Shown here: one piece after another, positions 1 to 6,844 of the stretch
Position numbering within the stretch: position 1 is the stretch's first letter
Layout: each line of letters opens with the position of its first letter
From: VGJW01 sp035285595
Lineage (GTDB): Bacteria; Cyanobacteriota; Sericytochromatia; S15B-MN24; VGJW01
Assembly: GCA_035285595.1 (NCBI GenBank)
Contig: JAYKGV010000059.1
Coordinates: forward strand, 5,159-69,158
Reading direction: 5' to 3'
DNA: 64,000 nt
Made by a program: the position numbers and the translations under genes
Notes under the pieces: model-generated
Databases searched by the model: none
Told to the model about the DNA's origin: nothing
What the model saw: only the letters and a program-made list of their open reading frames with translations

Positions 1-1679
1 TGCCAAATCAACGCATCGCCAAAGTCAACAAACTGCGGGACGGACACCTTTGGCAGAGATAAACCGGACAAAGTCTCGAAACGATTGGAAACCTGAACTT
101 CCTTGCCGCGAACCATGTACGTGAAGTCGGGGGCCTGATAGGCCTCTCGCGTGGCGGGCCACGAGCGAATCAGCTCGAGAGCCTCCGGGGACAAGCGGTC
201 CAAGGCCTCGTGATAGTGTTCTGCCAGTCCCGCACCGTAGGGATCGGCCAGCACGCCTTCCACTCGTTGTCCTGGCTCCGGGCACGCCTCGCCGGTCTTG
301 CGCAACAAGGTCCATGCCGCATAGGCTTCTCGGGCAGCCTCCACCTCGCGGGCCTGTCGCTCGTCGTCCAGCGTGAGGGTCTCGGCGATCTCGGCAAGGT
401 AGCGCACCCTGGACGCCGGCAGCAACCCTCGGGGGGTACCGGCAGGAGCCCGGTCCATCCGTTCGCGGACGGCGAGGCCACGACGCTTCACGGCAGCCAA
501 CAGGCCCTCGAAGAACCTCCAGGTCCCTTCATCGTCGAACCACGAAGCCATCGTGCCGTAGACCGGCATGGCCTCGGGAGCGAGGGTGAAGTCCCCGCGG
601 TGCCGCTGGACCTGCTTCCGTACATCGCGCAGTGCGTCCTCGGAACCGCGTCGGTCACACTTGTTGAGCACGACCAATTCCGCATAGGCCAACATGTCGA
701 TCTTTTCGAGTTGGGACGGCGCACCAAACTCGCTTGTCATCACATAGACCGGGACATCAACGAGATCCGTGATACGGCTGTCGGCCTGGCCGATACCGGC
801 CGTCTCGACGAACACGGCGTCGAAGCCCGCGCTCTTGAGCAGGGCGATGGCCTGTGGCAAGGCCGCCGCCACCGCCACATGAGCCTCGCGCGTCGCCAGT
901 GACCGCATGAATACACGCGGATGGTCGATCGCATTCATCCGGATGCGGTCACCGAGAAGAGCCCCACCACTGCGACGCTGGCTGGGATCGACGGACAGGA
1001 CGGCCAAGCGGTGGCCAGGCTGGGTCTCGAGCCACCGCCGCACCACCTCATCGACGAGACTGCTCTTGCCAGCGCCCCCCGTGCCCGTAAAACCCACCAC
1101 CACGCACGTTCCGCGGGAGGCGGGCAGCGGCACCTCCTCGCCCCGCTCGAGAGCCGACAGGGCCCTGCCCAGGTCCAGCGGATGGTCGGCTGTCAGTTTA
1201 CCGGGGTCAAAGGGACGCGTTCCTGTCTCCAGAGCCGCTTCAAGCATGTGGTCGATCATCCCCTGCAAGCCCAGCTCCCGACCGTCGTCAGGACTGAAGA
1301 TCCGGCGTACGCCCGCCGCGTGAAGGGCCTGGATCTCCTCCGGGACGATGACCCCGCCCCCTCCCCCGAAGATCCGGACGTGCCCGGCACCTTCCGCGCG
1401 CAGCCGTTCGACGAGGTAGGTGAAAAACTCCATGTGACCGCCCTGATAGCTCGAGACGGCAACCGCATCGGCATCCTCGGCGACGGCCGCCCGGACGATC
1501 CCGTCCACGCTGCGGTTGTGGCCCAAATGAATCACCTCGGCACCCGACGCCTGCAGCATGCGACGCATGATGTTGATGGACGCGTCGTGTCCATCAAAGA
1601 GTGCGGCCGCCGTGACAAACCGTGGCGGAGTGCGATCGGAGACGCGTCGCGAGAGTTGGTGTTCGAGTTCGATGGCCAT
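1..1679 (-). CDS. icmF: Fused isobutyryl-CoA-type mutase IcmF, N-terminal part (cut by window edge)
   Basis: Adenosylcobalamin-dependent acyl-CoA mutase of the IcmF type, which interconverts isobutyryl-CoA and n-butyryl-CoA and carries its G-protein chaperone in the same chain. Only about 559 codons are inside the window and the reading frame stays open to base 1. Visible in order: a B12-binding domain with the cobalt-ligand motif DGHDAS (about residues 29-34) and the glycine run FGGGGG, then a MeaB-like G-domain with P-loop GTGGAGKS (about residue 199), then the start of the linker to the mutase domain, ending near FGDALIW. The ATG at 1679 shares one base with the TGA of the meaB-like gene upstream (TGATG), so the two are probably translationally coupled. 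The catalytic barrel lies outside the window, so substrate preference cannot be judged. Confidence 0.88.
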   Translation of the reverse strand, partial: MAIELEHQLSRRVSDRTPPRFVTAAALFDGHDASINIMRRMLQASGAEVIHLGHNRSVDGIVRAAVAEDADAVAVSSYQGGHMEFFTYLVERLRAEGAGHVRIFGGGGGVIVPEEIQALHAAGVRRIFSPDDGRELGLQGMIDHMLEAALETGTRPFDPGKLTADHPLDLGRALSALERGEEVPLPASRGTCVVVGFTGTGGAGKSSLVDEVVRRWLETQPGHRLAVLSVDPSQRRSGGALLGDRIRMNAIDHPRVFMRSLATREAHVAVAAALPQAIALLKSAGFDAVFVETAGIGQADSRITDLVDVPVYVMTSEFGAPSQLEKIDMLAYAELVVLNKCDRRGSEDALRDVRKQVQRHRGDFTLAPEAMPVYGTMASWFDDEGTWRFFEGLLAAVKRRGLAVRERMDRAPAGTPRGLLPASRVRYLAEIAETLTLDDERQAREVEAAREAYAAWTLLRKTGEACPEPGQRVEGVLADPYGAGLAEHYHEALDRLSPEALELIRSWPATREAYQAPDFTYMVRGKEVQVSNRFETLSGLSLPKVSVPQFVDFGDALIW

Positions 1680-2626
1680 CAAGGCCTCCCGGGGTCTTCG
1701 AGGTGGGGTAGGGCAGCAGCCAGCCAGTGCCGGGCCGCAGCCCAAGGGTCGATCAGGTCGGCCGGTGGCGGTACCTGCTTCAAGATGCGACCCACTCGAG
1801 CTTCGACGAGGGCCCGCACCAAGGCCAGGTGGTCCCGACCGCGACCGGGCCGTTGTCCGTCACGCGCGGCGAGCAGGCGCTCCACCAGGGACTGCACTCC
1901 CTGCGGGCCCTCGGGGTCCTCGCCCTGCACGAGCAGGACCTGCTCGTCGGGGGCTTCTGGAGACATCACGTGCCCAAGTGACGCCGCCTCCTCAAGCATG
2001 GCCACCAAGGCTTGGCGGGTTGCTCGGGCGCCAGGCAAATCGGCCTTGTTGACCACGAACAAGTCAGGAACTTCGAGAATGCCGGCCTTGAGGGCCTGGA
2101 TGCCATCTCCGGACTCAGGATGCATGACGAGGACGACGAGGTCCGCCACGCCCCGGATGGCCATCTCAGACTGTCCGACCCCCACCGTTTCGATCAAGAT
2201 CACCCCGAAACCGGCCGCTTCGAGCACCCGGCACGCACCTTCGGTGGCGGCGCTCAGCCCGCCCAGCTGGCCCCGGCTTCCCATGCTGCGGATGTACACC
2301 CCGCGATCCCGCGCATGCCCTTGCATGCGGATACGATCACCGAGTAGGGCGCCTCCCGAGAAGGGACTGCTGGGATCCACCGCGAGCACGGCCACCTTGA
2401 GTTCCCTTGCGCGCAACTGACGGATGAGGCCATCGATCACCGTGCTCTTGCCTGCTCCCGGCGGGCCGGTCACCCCGACCCGCAAAGCCTGACCGCCGGG
2501 AAGCTCACGAAGAATCCTTCGCCCTTCGGGCTCGTCGTCCTCGACCAGACTGATGAGACGCGCGCAGGCCCGGGGGTCGCCTTCGACCACCCGGTCCGCG
2601 AGCAGGGTCCCGCCTGAACCGGTCAT
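1679..2626 (-). CDS. meaB: Methylmalonyl-CoA mutase-associated GTPase MeaB/ArgK family
   Basis: A 315-residue GTPase of the MeaB/ArgK family, which in known systems gates cofactor loading and protects adenosylcobalamin mutases from inactivation. The P-loop GPPGAGKS is at residues 54-61, followed by the family stretch AVDPSSPFSGGALLGDR and the ETVGVGQSE switch, with NKAD for guanine specificity. Length is normal for the family. It starts at ATG 2626, 59 bp from the divergent acyl-CoA dehydrogenase gene, and its stop overlaps the start of the fused mutase. A free-standing MeaB directly beside a mutase that already contains its own G-domain is unexpected; it may serve another mutase encoded elsewhere. 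Confidence 0.93.
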   Translation of the reverse strand: MTGSGGTLLADRVVEGDPRACARLISLVEDDEPEGRRILRELPGGQALRVGVTGPPGAGKSTVIDGLIRQLRARELKVAVLAVDPSSPFSGGALLGDRIRMQGHARDRGVYIRSMGSRGQLGGLSAATEGACRVLEAAGFGVILIETVGVGQSEMAIRGVADLVVLVMHPESGDGIQALKAGILEVPDLFVVNKADLPGARATRQALVAMLEEAASLGHVMSPEAPDEQVLLVQGEDPEGPQGVQSLVERLLAARDGQRPGRGRDHLALVRALVEARVGRILKQVPPPADLIDPWAAARHWLAAALPHLEDPGRP

Positions 2627-2685
2627 CCCTCCATGTTACCGCTTCCAGGAGAACTGGCTTCGCATGCACGTGCTAGGATCGGGAC

Positions 2686-3831
2686 ATGAATTTCCAGCTC
2701 ACCGAAGACCAGTTGATGCTGCGCGAAATGGCCCGCGAAGTTGCGGACCGTGACATCGCCCCGTTTGCAGCTGACGCCGATCTCAACCAGGAGTTCCCGC
2801 GTCGTCAGTTCGAAGCCATACGCGAAGCGGGTCTGCTGGGCTTGCCCTTCCCTGAGGAGGTCGGTGGCCAAGGTGCGACCACACTGGACTACGTCATCGT
2901 CATGGAAGAGATCAGCCGGGCGTGCGCTTCCACCGGAGTCACCTTCTCCGTCCAGACGTCGCTGGCGGGCTTGCCACTCTTCCGCTTCGGAACCCCTGAA
3001 CAGCAGCAGCGTTTCCTTGCGCCGCTGAACCGCGGCGAAAAGCTCGGGGCCTACAGCCTGTCTGAGGCGAATTCAGGAACCGATGCCGCCTCGCTGAGCT
3101 GCGCGGCACGACGTGAGGGCGACGACTACATCGTCAATGGCACCAAGATGTGGGTCACAAACGGCTACCACGCAGACACCTACATCGTGTATGTGACCGT
3201 GGACCCCGCCCTCAAGCACAAAGGCATCACCGCGCTCATCATCGAAAAGGGGACACCTGGATTCTCCTTCGGCAAGAAGGAGGACAAACTGGGCATCCGG
3301 GGCTCGGCTACCTACGAACTGGTCTTCCAGGACTGCCGCGTGCCGGTGGCCAATCGCCTCGGTGCTGAAGGCGAAGGTTTCAAGATCGCGATGTGGACAC
3401 TGGACGGTGGACGCATCGGCATCGCGGCACAGGCCATCGGGATTGCCCAAGCTGCCCTCGATGCCGCCACGCGCTACACGCAAGACCGCGTGCAGTTCGG
3501 CAAACCTCTCTCGGAGCAGCAGGCCATCGCCTTCACGCTGGCAGAGATGGCCACCGACATCGAAGCAGCCCGTTTGCTGATGTACCGCGCGGCGGTCATG
3601 AAGGATCGGGGCGAGGACCATACCCAAGCGGCCTCGATGGCCAAGCTGCTGGCCTCGGAGACCGCCATGCGGGTGACCACCCAGGCCGTACAACTGCACG
3701 GAGGCTACGGATACGTCCGGGAGTTCCCGGTGGAGCGCCTGATGCGTGACGCCAAGATCACCGAAATCTACGAAGGCACCAGCGAAGTCCAGCGCATGGT
3801 CATCGCCCGATCCGAGCTGGCTGCTCGCTGA
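2686..3831 (+). CDS. Acyl-CoA dehydrogenase, short-chain/butyryl-CoA type
   Basis: A 381-residue FAD-dependent acyl-CoA dehydrogenase that oxidises acyl-CoA to the trans-2-enoyl-CoA, passing electrons to ETF in the cytoplasm. The N-terminal helical domain, the central beta domain (YSLSEANSGTDA, then MWVTNG) and the C-terminal helical domain are all present. The catalytic base is the Glu in IYEGTSE near residue 363, the position used by short-chain and butyryl-CoA dehydrogenases. Length is exactly that expected. It is divergent from meaB/icmF, and butyryl- or isobutyryl-CoA is a shared intermediate, so a joint role in branched- or short-chain acyl-CoA breakdown is a reasonable inference. Exact chain length is not decided by sequence. 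Confidence 0.92.
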   Translation: MNFQLTEDQLMLREMAREVADRDIAPFAADADLNQEFPRRQFEAIREAGLLGLPFPEEVGGQGATTLDYVIVMEEISRACASTGVTFSVQTSLAGLPLFRFGTPEQQQRFLAPLNRGEKLGAYSLSEANSGTDAASLSCAARREGDDYIVNGTKMWVTNGYHADTYIVYVTVDPALKHKGITALIIEKGTPGFSFGKKEDKLGIRGSATYELVFQDCRVPVANRLGAEGEGFKIAMWTLDGGRIGIAAQAIGIAQAALDAATRYTQDRVQFGKPLSEQQAIAFTLAEMATDIEAARLLMYRAAVMKDRGEDHTQAASMAKLLASETAMRVTTQAVQLHGGYGYVREFPVERLMRDAKITEIYEGTSEVQRMVIARSELAAR

Positions 3832-3834
3832 CCC

Positions 3835-4461
3835 TTGCCTGCCGTCGTCGTTCCCGGCGGCTTCGCTGGCGCGCCGGCACCTGGAGCCGTGGAAGTCCCC
3901 GTGGTCTTCGAGGCGCTGGGCAGCACGGCGATGCGTCCGGATGGTGAAGGCGAAGCCCCAGCGACGCTGCGCCTGCTTTGGCGCGCGGTCTTCATGCCAG
4001 GCCTCGAGGGTGGCCTCGCCCTTTCGGGATCAGCGCAGACCCCTGCCCCCACCGGAGAACTCTGGGGGCGTCGGGACTGGGTGCTGGGGGAGGGCAGCGT
4101 CAGCCTGCTCCTGGGTCTCAGCCACGAACCCGCTGCCGCCATGACACGCGGTGGCCTGACCCTCAGGGGCTCGTGGGGAGATTGGGGCATCGACCTGGGC
4201 CTCGGAAACCTCGGCACTACGCAGGCACCTAGTCGCCATCTGATCCTCGGTCATCGCCGAACGTTCGACGAAGGCGACATCCGGCATGAGCTTCTTGGCG
4301 AACAGGCACCCGGAGCCGGTGAGGTTCGCGTCGGCTGGCGCAGTGGATTGTCGTGGCGCATGGGTCCAGGCCCCGTCGCCGGCCTGTCTCTGGGTGCAGA
4401 AGCTCCCGTGGAGCGCCTCTTTGACTGGCGCCTGACTCCGCGGCTGAGTCTCGCTTGGTAG
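3835..4461 (+). CDS. Hypothetical, probable outer-membrane beta-barrel-like protein
   Basis: A 208-residue protein I do not recognise. The second half alternates hydrophobic and polar residues in short strands (LTLRGSWGDWGIDLGLG and similar) and the chain ends in ...RLSLAW. A terminal aromatic residue after amphipathic strands is typical of outer-membrane barrels. The start is uncertain. The reading frame is the same as that of the acyl-CoA dehydrogenase, and the first usable codon is TTG at 3835, three bases after its TGA. No convincing signal peptide follows from that start, which is odd for an exported barrel. Internal GTG codons are alternatives. A strong terminator follows directly, so it probably forms the end of the dehydrogenase transcript. 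Confidence 0.6.
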   Translation: MPAVVVPGGFAGAPAPGAVEVPVVFEALGSTAMRPDGEGEAPATLRLLWRAVFMPGLEGGLALSGSAQTPAPTGELWGRRDWVLGEGSVSLLLGLSHEPAAAMTRGGLTLRGSWGDWGIDLGLGNLGTTQAPSRHLILGHRRTFDEGDIRHELLGEQAPGAGEVRVGWRSGLSWRMGPGPVAGLSLGAEAPVERLFDWRLTPRLSLAW

Positions 4462-4466
4462 GCACG

Positions 4467-4490
4467 AAGGCCGGGGCCGGTGGCCTTTTT
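4467..4490 (+). terminator. Intrinsic terminator
   Basis: The inverted repeat AAGGCC (4467-4472) and GGCCTT (4482-4487) encloses a GC-rich loop and runs into five T residues (4486-4490). It sits five bases after the stop codon of the 208-residue protein and ahead of the promoter of the next gene. Confidence 0.75.
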
Positions 4491-4501
4491 CGCGAGCCCC
4501 C

Positions 4502-4530
4502 TTGGGTCATTTTTCGCGGGCCCGTAGAAT
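4502..4530 (+). promoter_or_regulatory. Candidate sigma-70-type promoter
   Basis: TTGGGT (4502-4507) and TAGAAT (4525-4530) are separated by 17 bp. Transcription would begin around 4537, only a few bases before the ATG at 4540, so the message would be leaderless or nearly so unless the next in-frame ATG (4549) is used. Supported by spacing and position only. Confidence 0.45.
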
Positions 4531-4539
4531 GAGCGGACC

Positions 4540-5622
4540 ATGATTGGAATGGAGCAGACCCTGTTGTCCGCCTTGGCGCTGCTGCTCCTCACGAGCGGCG
4601 AATTGGCTGCCGGGTGGGGGCAAGCTTCGGCCGGATGGCGTCATGGCACCCGCACGACTGCCGCAGTTGCCCTAGCCTGCGGTATCGTACCCCCGGCTTG
4701 GCGGGCAGCCGCCCTGTTGGCCATCACGGCAGCCGCTACACTGACGGGTCCTTCGCGCCCGAACGGGGGGACCATCCTGGGTGTGGCAGCCGGCATCCTG
4801 CTTGTCTTCCCGTCTTCCCCTCCCGAAGACCTCCGGGCATTCGCCGCCCTGGTACTCATGCTCGTGGCGGGGAACCTCGCACGCCTCTCGTCGAAGCCAC
4901 GCGTCATTATCTGGTCCACCGGACTGCTGTGGCCCGCCGCCATCCTGTTTGCCCACAGGGGGCCCATGTCCGATGTCGTGGACCTCGCGCGTCACGCCGC
5001 ACCCTTCGTGGCCGGCTGGACTATTCTGCTGTCAGGCCTGCACCCCGGATGGATGGGTCTGGTGCTGCTCGGCTCCTCCGCGGTCTCAGGTCCATGGGGT
5101 GCGCTTTGGTTGGCAGGGATGTTGCTGGCCGACCCGCAGGAGGACACGTTCGCTTCGGTCGGCGGCTTGAGCCTCGCCTGCGTGCTGGCCGGCCCTGTCG
5201 CGGAAAGCACCGGTTTCTGGATCGTGGGACCCGATCCCGGCACGCCGCATCTCGTGCTCGCGCTCGGTGCCGGAGCGTTGTGGGGCTGGTATGGAGGCGA
5301 TGGCCGACCTCGCCACGCACTGGCCGCCGCCCTGGCTCTCTTGACCCTGTCCTGGTCGGGACATGGGCTCGTTTGGACAGGCGGCTGGTTGGTAGGCGGT
5401 CTGTTGGCGAAACTCCTGGAGCCAGGGCCACTCCCCCTTCACCGCTGGGGGCTTCTCGGACTCGTGACCTTGGCTGCGGCCCTGTCGACCTTGTCTCGCT
5501 GGCCCGTCCCGACCTTCCCTTGGTCGGCGTGGCTGGCGGTGTCGGGAGTGACGGCGCTGGTGCTGCTGGGAACGAGCTGCGTCGCAGCGGGACGGCCGGT
5601 TGCAGAGGAGAACAGGCTCTGA
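4540..5622 (+). CDS. Polytopic membrane protein of unknown function
   Basis: A 360-residue, very hydrophobic protein with roughly nine or ten predicted membrane helices, for example around LLSALALLLLTSG, AAALLAITAAATL, LVLMLVAGNLA, WLVGGLLAKLL and AWLAVSGVTALVLLG. I do not recognise the family and see no transporter or enzyme motif. It stands alone between a terminator upstream and a 305-bp gap downstream. ATG 4540 is used; ATG 4549 is an alternative. A longer reading frame in another phase (from 4614) runs across it but lacks the membrane pattern, and I consider it a shadow except for its last part, which is the next gene. Confidence 0.7.
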   Translation: MIGMEQTLLSALALLLLTSGELAAGWGQASAGWRHGTRTTAAVALACGIVPPAWRAAALLAITAAATLTGPSRPNGGTILGVAAGILLVFPSSPPEDLRAFAALVLMLVAGNLARLSSKPRVIIWSTGLLWPAAILFAHRGPMSDVVDLARHAAPFVAGWTILLSGLHPGWMGLVLLGSSAVSGPWGALWLAGMLLADPQEDTFASVGGLSLACVLAGPVAESTGFWIVGPDPGTPHLVLALGAGALWGWYGGDGRPRHALAAALALLTLSWSGHGLVWTGGWLVGGLLAKLLEPGPLPLHRWGLLGLVTLAAALSTLSRWPVPTFPWSAWLAVSGVTALVLLGTSCVAAGRPVAEENRL

Positions 5623-5927
5623 AGCATCTGCCGACATGTGGTCGTGAACTTCCCGATACGGGTCAGACACGCGGCCTGAAGCGCGTCCATCCACAACTCA
5701 GCCGGAGAAGAGCCCCGCACAGGCGGCGGTGGGCCCAGACGCAGCGACCCTGGTCCGGGAACGGCCGGTCGACGAAGCGGAGGGCCCTTGCGTGCCCCAC
5801 ACGGCCGCCAGCCACGAAAGTCTGCCCTCATGTCTCGCTCCCCCTTCTGCTGCAACCAGCGTGCACGCGTACCGAGCGACCGAATCGGACGATTCACAAG
5901 ATTTTCACGGTGGGGCATGATCAGCCC
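5623..5927. other. Intergenic stretch with no confident gene
   Basis: About 305 bp between the membrane protein and the lipoprotein. On the minus strand a frame starting at 5831 has a good Shine-Dalgarno (AAGGGGGAG) but continues antisense into the membrane protein gene, and its product is Arg/Pro-rich and unrecognisable, so it is not called. A weak plus-strand promoter (TTCACA 5893-5898, CATGAT 5916-5921, 17-bp spacer) could serve the lipoprotein gene. Confidence 0.4.
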
Positions 5928-6395
5928 ATGGCCACCCTATCTTGCCTGCCGCCCCTATGTCTCCTGCTCATCCTCGGCTGCGCCGGGCCAGAACTGCCCG
6001 ATGCACCGGACCCACCGAGACGAAGCGATGGCGGATTGGCGACGCCGCCACCGGACGCTGGGACAGGCCTTCCTGCCGTGGGACCGCGACAGGGTGTGCT
6101 GGTGAGCGGCCCTCTGGGCTGGATTGAAGTGCTCGAGGCGCAAAGCCAAGGCCGGCTGGTGAGGTACGTGTTCCTCTATGACAGGAATCTTGCAGGCCTG
6201 TCGGCGCCTGCTTCCGGTGCGAGGGGCACGTGGCAAGCGGGGGGCGCGAGCAGTTCCCTCAAGGCCTTCAACGAGACCTCCGGCGGATTGCTCTTTTATG
6301 CGTTTCCAGAACAGCGCACTCCTGCCGGAACGAACGTGACCCTCACGCTCACGGCCGGGGGAAGTTCCTGGACCAGCACGTTCAGCATGCCATAA
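5928..6395 (+). CDS. Small lipoprotein, unknown function
   Basis: A 155-residue protein with a clear lipoprotein signal: a short N-terminus, a hydrophobic core (LPPLCLLLILGC) and the lipobox LILGC with the Cys at about residue 18. A Pro/Asp-rich linker follows, then a compact C-terminal domain with alternating strands ending TLTLTAGGSSWTSTFSMP. It resembles a small immunoglobulin-like or periplasmic beta domain, but I do not recognise a family. The start ATG 5928 is chosen because the lipobox begins immediately after it; the same frame is open much further upstream only by chance. A bidirectional-looking terminator hairpin follows four bases after the stop. Confidence 0.72.
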   Translation: MATLSCLPPLCLLLILGCAGPELPDAPDPPRRSDGGLATPPPDAGTGLPAVGPRQGVLVSGPLGWIEVLEAQSQGRLVRYVFLYDRNLAGLSAPASGARGTWQAGGASSSLKAFNETSGGLLFYAFPEQRTPAGTNVTLTLTAGGSSWTSTFSMP

Positions 6396-6398
6396 GCC

Positions 6399-6429
6399 AA
6401 AAGTCCGCTCTCCATAAGGAGAACGGACT
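6399..6429 (-). terminator. Intrinsic terminator of the tRNA operon
   Basis: Read on the minus strand, a 12-bp stem (one G-U pair) with a four-base loop is followed by TTTT. Stem arms lie at 6402-6413 and 6418-6429. It begins 11 bp downstream of tRNA-Asp and ends just after the lipoprotein stop on the other strand, so it may act for both. Confidence 0.88.
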
Positions 6430-6440
6430 CATGAACCTAG

Positions 6441-6514
6441 CGGGGTTGACGGGGCTCGAACCCGCGACCTCGGCCTTGACAGGGCCGCATTCTAACCAGC
6501 TGAACTACAACCCC
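6441..6514 (-). tRNA. tRNA-Asp (GTC)
   Basis: A 74-nt cloverleaf on the minus strand. The acceptor stem GGGGTTG pairs with CAACCCC, the anticodon loop CTGTCAA gives anticodon GTC, and the T arm reads GCGGG-TTCGAGC-CCCGT. The discriminator base is G, as expected for tRNA-Asp. The 3' CCA is not encoded (the gene continues with CTA), so a CCA-adding enzyme is required; a candidate gene is at 44084-45304. Confidence 0.95.
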
Positions 6515-6558
6515 AGCAGATTCCTAACTGTACCAAGTACTTACTCTACTGTCAACAA

Positions 6559-6652
6559 CGGAGGCGTGTGGGAATCGAACCCACCCGGCCCGGTCATCCG
6601 GACCCGACACGGTTTTGAAGACCGCCGGGCCCACCAGGACCCTGTCGCCTCC
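6559..6652 (-). tRNA. selC: tRNA-Sec (TCA), selenocysteine tRNA
   Basis: A 94-nt minus-strand tRNA with the features that separate tRNA-Sec from all others. The anticodon loop CTTCAAA gives anticodon TCA, which reads UGA. The D stem has six base pairs (GGGTCC/GGGCCC) closed by a four-base TGGT loop. The variable arm is long, with a seven-pair stem around ATGA. The acceptor is GGAGGCG/CGCCTCC with an A-A apposition where the eighth pair of bacterial tRNA-Sec would be. The T arm GTGGG-TTCGATT-CCCAC is normal. CCA is not encoded. It is the first gene of a two-tRNA unit with tRNA-Asp. No selA, selB or selD gene and no obvious in-frame UGA gene is seen in the window. Confidence 0.93.
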
Positions 6653-6726
6653 CCGTTTCCTCAGCGTCGCAGCCGAAACGCGCTTCCGTCAAGGGCATGG
6701 AAACCCAAGGCCTACAGGACCAAATT

Positions 6727-6745
6727 GTTAAATCTTCCTTAAACC
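6727..6745 (+). promoter_or_regulatory. Direct repeat, 11-bp phased (PhoB/OmpR-type box candidate)
   Basis: GTTAAATC (6727-6734) and CTTAAACC (6738-6745) are separated by TTC, giving an 11-bp period. The pattern matches the general form of cyanobacterial Pho boxes, (C/T)TTAACC(T/A) repeats with 3-bp spacers. It lies 100 bp upstream of the subtilisin-like protease gene. Confidence 0.4.
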
Positions 6746-6797
6746 GCCCTTTACGGGGCTTGAACAGGAGGCCGCGGTGCGCTAGTCTTCGTCTATC

Positions 6798-6816
6798 GTT
6801 AACTCTGACTTAACGA
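6798..6816 (+). promoter_or_regulatory. Second 11-bp phased direct repeat
   Basis: GTTAACTC (6798-6805) and CTTAACGA (6809-6816) are separated by TGA. This is the same architecture as the pair at 6727-6745 and lies 29 bp before the protease start codon. Confidence 0.45.
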
Positions 6817-6844
6817 CAAGCACGCCCAACGCCCGGAGATCCCA

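Noticed and set aside
921..2420. A long plus-strand reading frame across meaB and icmF
   Set aside because: It is antisense to two genes with clear motifs, and its product is Arg/Ser-rich with no recognisable domain.
3829..3831. TGA between the dehydrogenase and the barrel-like protein as a selenocysteine codon
   Set aside because: The dehydrogenase ends at the usual family position, and no obvious SECIS hairpin was noticed.
5439..5831. Minus-strand frame with a good Shine-Dalgarno
   Set aside because: It runs antisense into the membrane protein gene and the product is Pro/Arg-rich without any family.
4614..5927. The early part of a 593-residue frame overlapping the membrane protein
   Set aside because: It lacks protein-like patterns; only its last 155 residues (from 5928) form a lipoprotein.
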